Assembly (NCBI GenBank): GCA_000333855.2
Contig: CM007317.1
Coordinates: 415,599-479,598, forward strand
Reading direction: 5' to 3'
DNA length: 64,000 bases
DNA from: Endotrypanum monterogeii
Lineage: Eukaryota > Euglenozoa > Kinetoplastea > Trypanosomatida > Trypanosomatidae
Shown here: positions 13,101-23,517 of the stretch, piece by piece
How the letters are laid out: each line of letters opens with the position of its first letter
Numbering within the stretch: position 1 is the first letter of the stretch
Program-made: the position numbers and the translations under genes
The notes under the pieces: generated by a model
What the model was told of the DNA's origin: nothing
What the model saw: the letters and a program-made list of their open reading frames with translations, nothing else
The model's database searches: none

Positions 13101-13536
13101 GACACTCCCCCCCCCTTTTTTTTTTTTTTCTCCCTTGGGATGGTGGAGGGGGAGAGGAAAAATGAACGCAACATGTGCCTCATAGCGCTTCAGCAGCCTA
13201 GCCCTCCGTCAATGACTTCCTACCTCTTGTTTCCCCTGGCTACTCGCCGCCTGTTTATTTTTCTCTTTTTGTGTGCGCCCACCCATCAACACAAACGCCC
13301 CTGGTCGATATTCGGTCTCTCCCTATCTACCCATTTCCCCCCACCACCACCGGGGGAGCTGTATGTATTATTTCTCTCCAGTTGTTCATTGTCAACTCCA
13401 CATTTCGGCTACGGATATACGAAAGGTCTGTGTTACTTAATTCCCCCGCACCTCTTCCCCCCCCCCCTCCATCCCCACCGCGTTCTTGCCACTGATTCGG
13501 TGAAACCGCACTGGTGGAGGCCGCCAAAGAAAAAAG

Positions 13537-13980
13537 ATGCGCGCCAGTCACTTGCTTCTCCGGTCTCCCTCTCATTTGGGATACCGCAGCGCCACTTGCC
13601 TAGGTAGCCTAGCAGCGAACGTGCGTCTCTCCACTCGCTCATCGCTGGCTACTGCGTCAGTCATTCATCCTGGAAGCGGAGCCTTGACCACCGCCAAGCG
13701 CCAGTACCTCACCACGACAATCATTCCGAACTTCATGACCCATTGCACTCAAGTAGGTGGCTGTACGTCCCTTGCCTCCTTACTCTATAGCCCCATTGGT
13801 ACTGTCATGATGGTCGTGCTTGCTTACAACGTCATCGTGATCTGCACAAAGCATGTGAACTACTCACTGGACCTTACGGCGAAGGACTACGTACAAGATC
13901 AGCAACTGCTTACCATCATGCGATACGGTATTCTTTGCTGCATTCTTCTAGGGATGGAGGTGATGTTTATTGAGGTTTGA
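13537..13980 (+). CDS. small two-helix membrane protein, probably mitochondrial
   Basis: A 147-aa protein not recognised by family. The N-terminal 40 residues are rich in Arg, Ser, Leu and Ala without acidic residues, resembling a mitochondrial presequence. Two hydrophobic helices follow (around residues 87-105 and 128-145), separated by a polar loop with KDYVQDQQ. The base composition shifts clearly from the surrounding homopolymer tracts to balanced coding sequence, which supports a real gene. It ends right after the second helix, typical of small respiratory-chain or import-complex subunits, but no diagnostic motif identifies which. A pyrimidine tract (13441-13478) lies upstream with AG near 13518. 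Location is inferred; identity unknown. Confidence 0.65.
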   Translation: MRASHLLLRSPSHLGYRSATCLGSLAANVRLSTRSSLATASVIHPGSGALTTAKRQYLTTTIIPNFMTHCTQVGGCTSLASLLYSPIGTVMMVVLAYNVIVICTKHVNYSLDLTAKDYVQDQQLLTIMRYGILCCILLGMEVMFIEV

Positions 13981-15589
13981 AAAAAAAAAAATTGGCACGG
14001 CGAAGTTAAATGCATTGTGGTGTGTGTAAGCTATCCAAGCCGCCCTCCCCCCCCCCCTCCCCCTACACACACACATCTTTAAACTTCATCTTCCGTTTAC
14101 AAGTGTTTACATCTGGTTTTGGATAGCCGGTACTCTAGCACACACACAACTTTTCGAGTTCTTCTTGTTTGGGAGGAGCGGGGAAGGGTGCGTGTGTACG
14201 CTGCTTTTGGCGGGCGGGGGGAGGGGGAAATGCTACTCGAGTCTGAGAAATTTTCCCGCACCATGATGCTTGCGCAAGTGTGCATAGGTCTTGCAGCGGA
14301 ACGAACGCGCCACTCACCCTCCCCCCCCCACCCCACACACACACACCTCTTTGGAGCTCTGAATGAATCCATTCACTCATCTTTGAGGTGTGTGTGTGAT
14401 CCGGAATAGGGAGATGGGTTTGCGGTAAAGTCGATGGGACGCAACCGCAGTACGACATAGAGATCGGAGACGAGAAAGGTCGATGAGCTTCTTCTTAATG
14501 TTTCTTCATCTCTTTATCAGGGGAGTACGTTGTTAGATCGACGCGCCCATATGAGCAAACCTAGAGCAAAAAGGAAGACGGAAAATCCGATGCGTTCTGG
14601 TTAGGAGCAGTGCGTCACCGCCAGATGACAGTCGCCTCCTTTCTCACTGTTCGGTGAGTGAAACGCGGATCATTAAGGCTGTCTGCACCCAGACCCATCA
14701 TGACTCATCTCTACGTAGATATAGGTATATCTGTTGTTTGTTTGTTTTTTTTTTTGCTTCGGGGAGGGTAAGAGGTATGGTGTCTGCCTGTGATTATTTG
14801 TATGGGAAACCAAAAGGAGAGGAGATGATGTTTCTGTCCACCCTCTTGCCAGGCGTCACGGGCGCTGACTTGCTTCGCCGTAGAAATACAAAAAGCATTA
14901 AGCATCTACCCCTCCCCTCCTCCGATACGATCGCTGCAAGCCCCGTTTGCGTTGGACGTGTTTAGGCTGACGTCAATGCTGATGAATCGAGGGTTCTGGA
15001 CGCTTTTATTTCTTCGCTCCAAATTTGAGTCGACAGGCCAAGAGATATTTATCTCCACCACCCGAACCTCCTGTCCCATCGTGAGCATCAAGCGCCAAGG
15101 CATCTTCTTAGGTACGCGCCTCGCTCCCCCCCCCCTTCTTCACCCGCTCGCGCATCTGGGAAGTGTGCAGCTTCAAAAAAAAAAAAGGTGACAAGCATTT
15201 GCTTCCACCAATGTGGAGCAACACCCCACCTACCCCCTCCCGGAACACACAGGTAAGCCACATAAGTATATATATATATATCCCCGGCTCTACATCTCAT
15301 GTCTCTATTCCCTCTTACAGGTATTTATTTTTTTTTGGCGGGAGGTTATGTAACTTTGAGGTTCACGCAAAATTAAAAAAAAAAACTCGGCCGTTCTCAC
15401 TACTTGAGGGATTGACTCCATTGCAACAGGTTTGCATTATTATCCCTCTCTCCTCTCTCTCTCTGTCTCCTCCTGCACACCCGGTTACGGTAAACATGTA
15501 TCAGCAGATTCGTGCCCTACATCGCACAGCCGTGTACACACACGCACGCACATTTCGGCATAACATCTTCTTAAGCTCCCCATTAAAAT
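13981..15589 (+). other. intergenic region with nested inverted repeat
   Basis: No credible gene. Contains poly-C tracts (14048-14062, 15126-15136), a nested inverted repeat at 14336-14398, and a T/C-rich tract (15438-15476) that probably directs splicing of the next gene. An ATG at 15496 precedes the downstream start and would be a small upstream frame if splicing occurs before it. Confidence 0.5.
14336..14398. repeat. nested inverted repeat around CA/TG tracts
   Basis: The outer arms (14336-14349 and 14385-14398) are exact 14-nt reverse complements that combine a CA/TG run with CCTC/GAGG. Inside, TGAATG (14360-14365) pairs with CATTCA (14370-14375) around a 4-nt loop. The transcript could fold into a two-tier hairpin. 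Confidence 0.75.
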
Positions 15590-18500
15590 ATGTCCTCGGA
15601 GGAGTACGAAGACGATAACATCGCCTCTGGCGAGGATAGCGGCACCAGTGATGTCGAGAAGGATGAGGATAGCGCAGAAACTGGCTCCGCGGAGGAGCGG
15701 GAGTCGCAGTCCCCACACACACAAGAAGAGTCGGAAGAGGATGACTACGACGCGCTCGACGAAACGCCCCCACCGAAACCGTTTCCCATGACCATCAGCC
15801 TATTTCTACCTGGGCAAAAGGGGAAAAAAGCGGCATGCGAGCCAACCTGCGTGCACGTGTGCCTGACACGAGGCATGATAGGTCGTCGACTTCCAGGACG
15901 CGCTGCCCAGGTCGGCAGCAACGAGAGCGACAAGCAAGACAATGAAGAGGAGGAAGAGGAAGACGAGGACGAGGACGAGGAGGAGGACGACGACGAAGGT
16001 GCGACCTCGGCAGCCCAAAGGTCAGCAGCATCGAGAAACAGCAGCGCCTTCAAAGACGAAGAGGAAGAGGAAGAAGAGTTGGAGGGCACCGCGGGCAATC
16101 TGATGGGCTGCTGCGCAGATAACCACTACTATGAAATAGACTATGCAGCCCCCCTGGCGGCCCTTCGGCGTCGTCTCATCCTTCGGCACCTCCACGGTGA
16201 CGCAAAATCCCAGCGGCGATTTCTGCTATCGGAGCGTGAACATAGAAAACGACAGCATCATGGGAGCAACAGAGACGCAGAAGACGACGACGACGAAATG
16301 GAGCGCAATAGTGATGCGGAGACAGACAGCCAGGGCCGCGACACTAATCCACTCGAAGAAGTCGTGTGGCCTTGGACAACTGTACAGCAACCGCCGCCGT
16401 ACTGGCTGCCGGCTCTACTATCTAACGATGTTTTCACGTTTCAGCGCGTGCTAAGCATCATGTACGGGTGGATTATCGCCCCAGATCCGCACCCTTCTGA
16501 CCAACTGCGGCTCGACTCCGCTGGGCAACTTTGTACCCGCAGTCACAATCCAAAGAAAGAAGAACAAGAAGAAGAAGTGGAAACGAGTGAAGAGGCGGAT
16601 TCCGGACCCCCTAACCCTGATTATCAGCCCTCCTCTCATCTTTTTAGCGGCGAGGAGGACGAGCATACAGATGATGCAAGTAATGAGGCGAGCAGCGACA
16701 GCGCAAAGCCGCATATTTCCACTCCTGTCCAGGTGACCTCGAAGAATCTGCTCGATGATCTCAACGATTGCGAGGTCGAGGAGGATGGACATGATCAACA
16801 ACACGATAGTGCATCGCTCGATGGCTCCGCGAATGCACATGCGCGACTGAGTATCTCCACTGCACCACCTCCAGTTTCCGCACTTCCGTACTTCCCATTT
16901 ACCGAGTACGAACTTTACATCGTATACGACAAAGCAAGCCAGGAGTGGCATCTGCTGGACACGCACCCGCTTTTCGTGATGCAGGCGTGTCGGCGTCGAC
17001 GTGCAGAAGATCTGGACCACAAAGACGACCCACAGGGGGGTGAGGGGGAAGACGTCAGCCCGCCCGGTAGCGACGAAGAGTCAGAGGGAGTCGAGGGAAG
17101 TGAAACATCGGACAAGAGGCAAAAAGGGGCGGGGGAGAAATACCAGGTCCCAAAGTATGTACTGGATACCATCATTCCTGTGAGTCCCGTCGTGCTGGCA
17201 GCGCTTTTTTCCCCCGCTGCGCTGCGGTGTTGCCTCCTGCAACCCCTCCAGGCTGAAACGAAGAACCAGGACGACGCCGATCACGCAGAGAACTTTGATA
17301 CAAACAGCGAGACAGACGCCCCGGCAGCGACGCGCACTGTCTCAGCTCTCGTCGTTTTGAAAAGTTTTGACAATGCATGGCTCTCTGTTGATATGGTAGT
17401 CGCACTCCCTATTCTGGCGACCATTTGTCGCACTCGACAGCGTGTCATGCAGCAAGATGCACTCCGAATCCCCTACGCACTTGGCAATCTGTGGATCGAT
17501 GTGAACCCCCTCTTTACACTGCCCGGTCTCAGCAACGCTGCCGAGCCCAAGGAAGTGATGCGATGGCGTGCACCGCCAGGGCAGCAGACCGAAGACGACA
17601 GCGAACATGGCGATGAAAACGAATTAAAGGAAGTGGCTGCTTCAATGAAGACGGTAGCGCTAAGCTTTCCACACCGGTGGGGCACTGCACTCGACAGTAT
17701 CGCTGACTCCGGCAACTACGGGCGTCTGATTTTGAACGCGTTGCTAGATGCTGGCATACTCCCGACACGATCGGTAGAGCTAGGGATCTTCCACCATCTC
17801 CCTCTCTTGCGCCTGGCACTGTGGTGGTGGATACGGTTGCCGCCCAAGGTGATTCAGGGCTGGGGTGTTGATGTAGCAGCCGATAGGCTCGATGAGGATG
17901 ATGGCGAAGACGCGCAGGAGAGCTCCAGTGAGGAGGAGTTGGAGGACGGCACTACTGAAGAAGAACTGGACGATATGGCGGTCGAAGAGGTTACCGAGTT
18001 TCTCCTGCAGCGTATCGAGCAAATGAAGGAGCGCGCCGAAAGGTTGCGGCGGCTCTGTCTGCGCAAGGAGCACGCAACGCTGGTGTTTGCGCCACTTCTT
18101 CAGAGAGTGTTGTTGGAACTTCAGAGACGTCTTGACCGCTTGAGTGCGATAGACGTGCGCGGTGCACCGATGCCTCCATCACAGTACACTATGCAGGAAA
18201 GCGTGGCACGTACGTATAATACAAAACTGCTCGAGAGCGGTCGTTCTCGCCATGACCCTCTTGTGACAGCTGCCTTTGTCGGCCTGGCCGATGCCGCACC
18301 CTCCACGGTAACCCCCGCTACGCGTCATCTCCGGCTTTATCAGAGCGATCTCGTACTTCTCCTCTTGGCGCTTACGACCACCCCAGCACCTCTGCCCTCG
18401 CGTGCCAAGACATTCCTCGATGACGCCGAGCAGCGCTTTGGTCCCATTGCAGTAAAGGCGGCTAGCGATGTGGAAGCTGCACACAACCAAGAGACGCAGA

Positions 18501-19801
18501 GTAACGACGTGGACGGTCACACGACCCTCTTCTCACATCTCATCGATTTGAAGTCGATGCGTTTTGTGCGGAGCCCCCAAGACCGTGCTCGGATCGGAAC
18601 TACCAAGCTTCTGCTCCTCTGCGCCATCGACTTCTGCCGTGGTGCCACACGGCATCGCGTCGTCAGTCATTTGCCGCGGTTTGAGCTTTTTGGGAGTACA
18701 GGATATTGTCCCTTGACGGATCTAGTCCAAGCATGGTCATCCGTGTGCAGTAGCAGCACGAGCAGCAACCACTCCAAGAAGGTGGCCACGGTGCGTCTGT
18801 TTGCGTACTACATGTGGAATGAGATACGGTGGCGCCTACACAAACGGCAATACAGTGAAGCTGCAGTGGTCAAGATGCGGGAACAGCTCCCTGAGCTTTT
18901 TGACATGGTTGACCTTCACTGCAACACCTTCAACAACATTCTTGCCCATCTTGAAGCAGAAACAGACGCGGAAAGCGAAGCTACAGAGGGCAGGGACCTG
19001 ACGCTGCGTGCACAGGAAGCGGAAGGACAAACACTGTCCCCTGGCCGCCCCCCTCTACGCACCTCTGGGAAGCAGTACGGTGGTGCTTTGTCCTCCTCGG
19101 TGGCTGCTGCCGCGCAACGCCACCACCCTCCCGCCATTAGAGCAGAGGTCCTTCAGGCTGCACAGAAGGAGATGTCTGAGGTGGTTAGACCCTCCTCTAC
19201 CACGTCCTCGCCCTTGGGTCAGCATCTGTTGAAGCTGTCGCCTTCCACCCCAAACCACTTGCCTCTGACACTGGCATACCCCAACGCGTACAGCGCCGAA
19301 GTTCTCGAGGCGATGGCACGTATCGCCACTCTTTGGCGATCCTTCATTGTGGCCCCGCATACATACATGAACGCCGAAACGCTGCACGCTTTGTTGTTTG
19401 GCCGTACTGCTCACGGTGAAGCCGCGGAAGGAGCCCCAGCGAGCTCTGCCGACCACACGCGCCGGTTCCACATCGCGGCGTTGCGTGTCATGTTTGAGAA
19501 CGGCATTACCTCTGTGCAGCCATGTCCGCTGGATGGCCCTGAGACCCCGGCCATTGAGGAGGCTATGCGGAGGGCGGACCTGCAAGCGGTAGAAATACTG
19601 CTTGGCCTCGGCGCGGCATCGCTGCAGGACACTTCTCTGAAGGGTAACGCAACTGTAGAGTCATGGGCAGAGCAGTTATTCAGCCCCGCTCAAATGGCAG
19701 TTCTTCGCTTCGTGGCATACAAGAACAAGTCAGTAATGCGGTCTGACCCGCGGGTACAATTCGGCACTCGGCGCGCTGGCCGAGCCATTCCGCATTTGTA
19801 A
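15590..19801 (+). CDS. large acidic protein with ankyrin-like C-terminus
   Basis: A 1403-aa protein of unrecognised family. The N-terminus is strongly acidic from the first residues, with an almost pure Glu/Asp block around residues 117-137 and further acidic spacers between more ordered segments. Ordered parts repeat a pattern like PPYWLPALLSNDVFTFQRVL and LPLLRLALWWWIRLP, reminiscent of helical repeats. Near the C-terminus (about residues 1290-1370) the sequence EEAMRRADLQAVEILLGLGA fits an ankyrin-repeat helix pair. Such proteins are often scaffolds; function here is unknown. The ATG follows a T/C-rich splice tract and is the first long-frame start. Coding composition is uniform throughout with no frameshift seen. 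Confidence 0.85.
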   Translation: MSSEEYEDDNIASGEDSGTSDVEKDEDSAETGSAEERESQSPHTQEESEEDDYDALDETPPPKPFPMTISLFLPGQKGKKAACEPTCVHVCLTRGMIGRRLPGRAAQVGSNESDKQDNEEEEEEDEDEDEEEDDDEGATSAAQRSAASRNSSAFKDEEEEEEELEGTAGNLMGCCADNHYYEIDYAAPLAALRRRLILRHLHGDAKSQRRFLLSEREHRKRQHHGSNRDAEDDDDEMERNSDAETDSQGRDTNPLEEVVWPWTTVQQPPPYWLPALLSNDVFTFQRVLSIMYGWIIAPDPHPSDQLRLDSAGQLCTRSHNPKKEEQEEEVETSEEADSGPPNPDYQPSSHLFSGEEDEHTDDASNEASSDSAKPHISTPVQVTSKNLLDDLNDCEVEEDGHDQQHDSASLDGSANAHARLSISTAPPPVSALPYFPFTEYELYIVYDKASQEWHLLDTHPLFVMQACRRRRAEDLDHKDDPQGGEGEDVSPPGSDEESEGVEGSETSDKRQKGAGEKYQVPKYVLDTIIPVSPVVLAALFSPAALRCCLLQPLQAETKNQDDADHAENFDTNSETDAPAATRTVSALVVLKSFDNAWLSVDMVVALPILATICRTRQRVMQQDALRIPYALGNLWIDVNPLFTLPGLSNAAEPKEVMRWRAPPGQQTEDDSEHGDENELKEVAASMKTVALSFPHRWGTALDSIADSGNYGRLILNALLDAGILPTRSVELGIFHHLPLLRLALWWWIRLPPKVIQGWGVDVAADRLDEDDGEDAQESSSEEELEDGTTEEELDDMAVEEVTEFLLQRIEQMKERAERLRRLCLRKEHATLVFAPLLQRVLLELQRRLDRLSAIDVRGAPMPPSQYTMQESVARTYNTKLLESGRSRHDPLVTAAFVGLADAAPSTVTPATRHLRLYQSDLVLLLLALTTTPAPLPSRAKTFLDDAEQRFGPIAVKAASDVEAAHNQETQSNDVDGHTTLFSHLIDLKSMRFVRSPQDRARIGTTKLLLLCAIDFCRGATRHRVVSHLPRFELFGSTGYCPLTDLVQAWSSVCSSSTSSNHSKKVATVRLFAYYMWNEIRWRLHKRQYSEAAVVKMREQLPELFDMVDLHCNTFNNILAHLEAETDAESEATEGRDLTLRAQEAEGQTLSPGRPPLRTSGKQYGGALSSSVAAAAQRHHPPAIRAEVLQAAQKEMSEVVRPSSTTSSPLGQHLLKLSPSTPNHLPLTLAYPNAYSAEVLEAMARIATLWRSFIVAPHTYMNAETLHALLFGRTAHGEAAEGAPASSADHTRRFHIAALRVMFENGITSVQPCPLDGPETPAIEEAMRRADLQAVEILLGLGAASLQDTSLKGNATVESWAEQLFSPAQMAVLRFVAYKNKSVMRSDPRVQFGTRRAGRAIPHL

Positions 19802-21072
19802 GGTAGACAACACGCGCCGATGCACAGAGTTATGTAACGGCATGCAATTGATCATCTCCTTTGCCTACGTCATCGCTGGAATCACCCCTCTCCCCCCCCC
19901 CCCGGAGGGGAGGCCTGCCTTGATTACCAAACGCTCTTGATCTTTCCGGGTAACTCCTCCGTCACAGCCGTTGCGTTGCTCCACAGGGCTCACGCGCTCT
20001 GCACAATATTACACAGCCGCGTGTGTACTGTGTGGTGAGTTCCGTCTCCTCCATCCTAGCCACTGCGATGTGATATTGGCTCGTATCCGCATGTATGGTC
20101 GACATCGCTATCCTCTGTTAGTCCTCGTTTGGGGAGGGTGTCTCTGAGAACGCAAACGGGGGGCAAGACGGTGCGACAGTCGGAAAAGGGAAAGATGTAT
20201 GATTACATTTTATCTATCGTGTAGAGCAGACCGATGGGTGATACGATCCTCATGTCCATCCTCTGCAGACGCGCGTGTCCACGCCTTTGCCACGAATCTC
20301 CTCATCGTACTCTGCCCCTATCGCACAACCGCGACGTATGTTTTTTTCTCTTTCTTTCTCTATGTACATACAAAGAAAAAAAATCACCCACGCACTACCT
20401 CGACCTCTACCCCCTCCCCCCCGTTTTTTTTTTTTCAGCAGCAGAGCTGCAAGAAGAAACGGGGCGATGGCTGCAGCTGTAATTGATCGGGTTTCAGCCG
20501 CTCATTTATCTGTACCAAGGCGAAAATCCGACGCGTGATTCGAAAAAAAAAAGTCGCATTTCTGAAATACGTGTACAGCAGTGAACTGGTGGAAAAAAAA
20601 AGGGGGGCGTAAGGGTCTAACGGTTTGTACTGTGTGTGTGTGCTCTTTTCTACTCGAGGGGTAACTGTAACCGCATCTCTCCTGAAGAAGTCGTCGACCC
20701 CCTCGGACCTCAAAAGTTCTTCGAGCACGCACACACACGCACACGGAAAAAGAGGGAGACAGACGGTGCACGGCGGCGGTGATAGCGTGCCTTGTGAATC
20801 TCCAATATTACAAGTCTTTGTAGCTGGTTCAGTGGGACTGTGAAACAAAAGATACGGTATGTGTGTGTGTGTCTGTGCTTCTGTGTATATTTAGCATGTA
20901 TGATCATGGTTGTCCAATACACCCATGCCACATCCTTTTCTTTTTCTCCTATTCTGCGGTCGATTCTTCACTGCGCTTAAATCACCCCGCTTCAAGGAGA
21001 TCCTCTCTCTAGAGGCGAGGTACATTCAGTCACGCATACAATTCCTCGCAGGAGCACACACATACACACACA
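19802..21072 (+). other. intergenic region
   Basis: No credible gene. Contains poly-C (19888-19904), several poly-T/C runs and a (GT)n tract near 20630. No structured RNA gene recognised. Confidence 0.5.
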
Positions 21073-21109
21073 TTTGCCCTCCCCCCCTCCCCCTCCCTCC
21101 CCCTCAAAG
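21073..21109 (+). promoter_or_regulatory. polypyrimidine tract and splice acceptor for the p28 gene
   Basis: A C/T run (21073-21105) leads to AG at 21108-21109, 17 nt before the ATG at 21127. Confidence 0.45.
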
Positions 21110-21126
21110 TCTGGCACGAGCACCCC

Positions 21127-22437
21127 ATGGATCAAGATCTCACTACGCCTTTACTGAAGCTAAATCCGCCGGTGCTAGTGCGCACTAGTACCGGTGGTGA
21201 CCTGAGTGCCATCGAACTTTCCGCACTTCGGCGAACTGCCGCCGAAGCGGCGCCGGTCACCCCTGTATTGGCTAGCTTGCACAAATCAGCGAACGGAGGC
21301 ACCGCCCCAGTGTCGCTATCGGCACGCAAGCTGCAGGACGCCAAGCGTACAGCTCAGGATGTCAACAGGCAAACACGTGGTCTTAACGCTTCGGCCACGC
21401 CTACCGCGTCGCATGCCCCACAGTCGCCAGCTCGAAACGTCTACGGCAATGACAAGAGCAAAGGCCTATTTGCTAGCGGCTCGACGGGCAAAGCAACAGT
21501 AGCATATTCTGCCGCCGCGGCAAGCTTGGGCAACTCTGTCCACCGCCTGGCCGCAGACTTGCAGCACCCTCTCGACTCCGCTCCACAGACACCGAACGCC
21601 CACACGACGCCCAGCCGCGGAATCGCACCGACGACAACTAACAGAGGCGCGACACAAACAGCAGCAGCAGCTTTCGCGGATGGCCGGAAAATTTCGGCGA
21701 ACATTCAGTATCTCATGCGACATATTCACGACACGGGTACACTACTCGACACACTCTTCCCTATTCAGAAGCAGTCAACTGATGCTGCTCCAAGCTGCAG
21801 TGTGTCGCCTAGTTTCGAGAATCGCAATTGGGATGGCGCCGAGGAAGACACGGAGCAGCTGATATCTGTTCAAACAGTCTCTGCAGCGGCTGCATCTCGT
21901 GAGGATGTCATGGTGCTTCATGGTAGACTCCGGGATCTTCTTGATGCCCGCCGCGCACGGAGCATAGGACTGTGTCCTATTCGGCGCGAACTCTACCGTG
22001 ACCTGTTTTCCGAGATGCTGCGCCAGATAACAATCGAGGAACCGGCGCGAGGTTTGTTGCTAGCCCGCGTGCGGGAAGAAGCGAACCATGACCTCCAGAT
22101 CCACGCAGCTCTCCTTCAAGAAGGAGAACGCTTTGCCTCTGCTAAGCTCCTGGAAGTAGCGCGCGACTCCGATGCACTGAAACAGCGCATCGCCCTCCTG
22201 GAACAGGAGAAGGCAGCGTTACAGGCACAGCAACATCAGTTGCTGGAAGCGTGTAACGAGGTACAGCATCGCTTCGAGGAGGAGCGCCAGTTGCGAAACA
22301 AACAGCAGCACGATGAACTGCAGTACTTGCGGCGCTCCAACCAGCAGCTGAGTCTTCGATTCAAACTAGAGACAGAGCGCGAGTCAGGTGGTGGCGAGGT
22401 GGAGGATCTAGCTGACCCAGCGAATGCAGCCGTATAA
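21127..22437 (+). CDS. axonemal inner-arm dynein light (intermediate) chain p28
   Basis: A 436-aa homologue of the p28/DNALI1 (Chlamydomonas IDA4) family, a light chain of single-headed inner-arm axonemal dyneins, so it should act in the flagellar axoneme. The family signature is clear in the C-terminal half. From about residue 279 the sequence reads GLCPIRRELYRDLFSEMLRQ, closely matching the G-I/L-CP-xRRELY core, followed by RGLLLARVREE. A coiled coil then runs over residues about 330-425, with LRRSNQQLSLRFK matching the conserved LKRTNQQLK end. The first 190 residues are low-complexity Ala/Ser/Thr-rich, longer than in the algal and animal proteins (about 250 aa). Start at the first ATG after the splice acceptor. 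Confidence 0.9.
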   Translation: MDQDLTTPLLKLNPPVLVRTSTGGDLSAIELSALRRTAAEAAPVTPVLASLHKSANGGTAPVSLSARKLQDAKRTAQDVNRQTRGLNASATPTASHAPQSPARNVYGNDKSKGLFASGSTGKATVAYSAAAASLGNSVHRLAADLQHPLDSAPQTPNAHTTPSRGIAPTTTNRGATQTAAAAFADGRKISANIQYLMRHIHDTGTLLDTLFPIQKQSTDAAPSCSVSPSFENRNWDGAEEDTEQLISVQTVSAAAASREDVMVLHGRLRDLLDARRARSIGLCPIRRELYRDLFSEMLRQITIEEPARGLLLARVREEANHDLQIHAALLQEGERFASAKLLEVARDSDALKQRIALLEQEKAALQAQQHQLLEACNEVQHRFEEERQLRNKQQHDELQYLRRSNQQLSLRFKLETERESGGGEVEDLADPANAAV

Positions 22438-23235
22438 GCAACGCTCCTTTTATGTTGTCTTTTTTTTTTTCCTCTGTACCCCCTCTTGTTTCTCACCCAT
22501 CGCTCGAGAGAGCAATTGTGTGTCTGTGGAGGAGGTGAGTGAGTGAGTGAGTGTCGATTGGTCTTCTCGTGTGTCCAACCAAAGTGGGAGAGACTTGGTG
22601 CAACCTGGATACCCTTTCAACCTCGCACCACCTCCTCGTCTGTGTGTGATGTAGATTAAAATATTTTCCGGCTATCTCTGGAGCAGAAAGATCGTCTATG
22701 CTGCTGACAGTGATTTTTCTTTTTAGTTCTCTCGGTTTGCTTCTGATGCACTACATCTTGAGTTGTTTCATTTGTGTGTGGGCGGGAGGGAGGCGGAGTA
22801 GGTCCTCTTCCTCGATGTACATGTTACCGACTCACCAGCGATTCACCCATCAACCAGAATATCTCCTCTGTTGAGGGGTTCTGTGGTAGATAATACCTCG
22901 CCCTTACTCGACGACGTCGTGCGTGTGTGACGACTTTGTCACGCACTCTCCACCTCCCCCGCCCCCGCCCCCTGGCACCAGTGAAACCTTCTCTGGAAGA
23001 CAGGCGCTTGCGTGCAGCAGCACACAAATACTACCATGTGTGTATAATCAGCTGGCACTCACTGGTCAAGTTATCAACGCGAAGAAGATGAACGAGGGTT
23101 CTTTACCTTCTCATCTCAAGGTTCCTCCCCAAGCCCTCCTGCATGTTTCACAATGAGCCTGATGAGTGGTGGCTACGACCTAACCCATAGTTGTCTCTGC
23201 CTTGTTTGCAATGTCGTCACAAACACGTCATCCCT
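22438..23235 (+). other. intergenic region / p28 3'UTR
   Basis: No gene seen. Contains a short GAGT tetranucleotide repeat (about 22533-22554). It leads into the SIDER-like repeat starting near 23236. Confidence 0.5.
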
Positions 23236-23517
23236 GATGACGAGGCATATCCTGGCCCCTGAAGATACGGGGCGGCATCAGAGGGATCCATTACGCCCCC
23301 CCCCCCCAAATACACACACACACACACGCAGAAACCTTGCATCGAAGTGCAGCAGCCCTCATCTCCCCTCGGCAGCAGACAGCCTCTATGACTAGTGACA
23401 GCTCCGGAGATCACAAGGACGTGGGAAAGTCGCCAAGACTCATCGCTGCAGACGTAAGCAATGGGGGGCTTCGAGGCTAGTGCGTGGACGCAGCTGAAAA
23501 GAAACCCGTGACTGGGC
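23236..23517 (-). mobile_element. SIDER-like interspersed repeat, copy 1
   Basis: About 280 bp nearly identical, in inverted orientation, to 35398-35674. Shared landmarks: GAGGCATATCCTGGCC, GGGGCGGCATCAGAGGGATC, a variable poly-C plus CA tract, then GCATCGAAGTGCAGCAGCC and finally GAAACCCGTGACTGGG. Outside these limits the two loci are unrelated. The size, degenerate non-coding nature, microsatellite core and position in an mRNA untranslated region match the Leishmania SIDER retroposon class. That name is inference, since I cannot align to the family consensus, and the strand is arbitrary (opposite to copy 2). It would lie in the p28 3'UTR or in the next gene's 5' flank. Confidence 0.6.

Larger units (their letters stand above)
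5775..13536 (+). other. 7.8-kb gene-free stretch (PUF 3'UTR and intergenic)
   Basis: No open frame here has convincing coding character; predicted peptides are dominated by translated TG, TA, poly-T and poly-C tracts. Contents I can name: (GT)n at 6068-6097; a TA/GT compound tract at 6633-6673; a long TA/TG tract at 7231-7290; a Pumilio-consensus TGTAAATA at 6628-6635 and TGTATATA at 10406-10413; a 46-bp perfect palindrome at 9374-9419; a GC-rich stem-loop at 10114-10135; and many poly-T runs of 10-17. An 86-codon frame at 11135-11395 is the least repeat-like but has no recognisable features. Confidence 0.6.

Noticed and set aside
12834..13607. 257-codon + strand frame overlapping the small membrane protein gene
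   Set aside because: It runs through poly-T, poly-C and overlaps a better gene in another frame; composition is not coding-like.
16451..17020. 189-codon minus-strand frame inside the large acidic gene
   Set aside because: Shadow of the acidic + strand coding sequence; the whole cluster is on the + strand.
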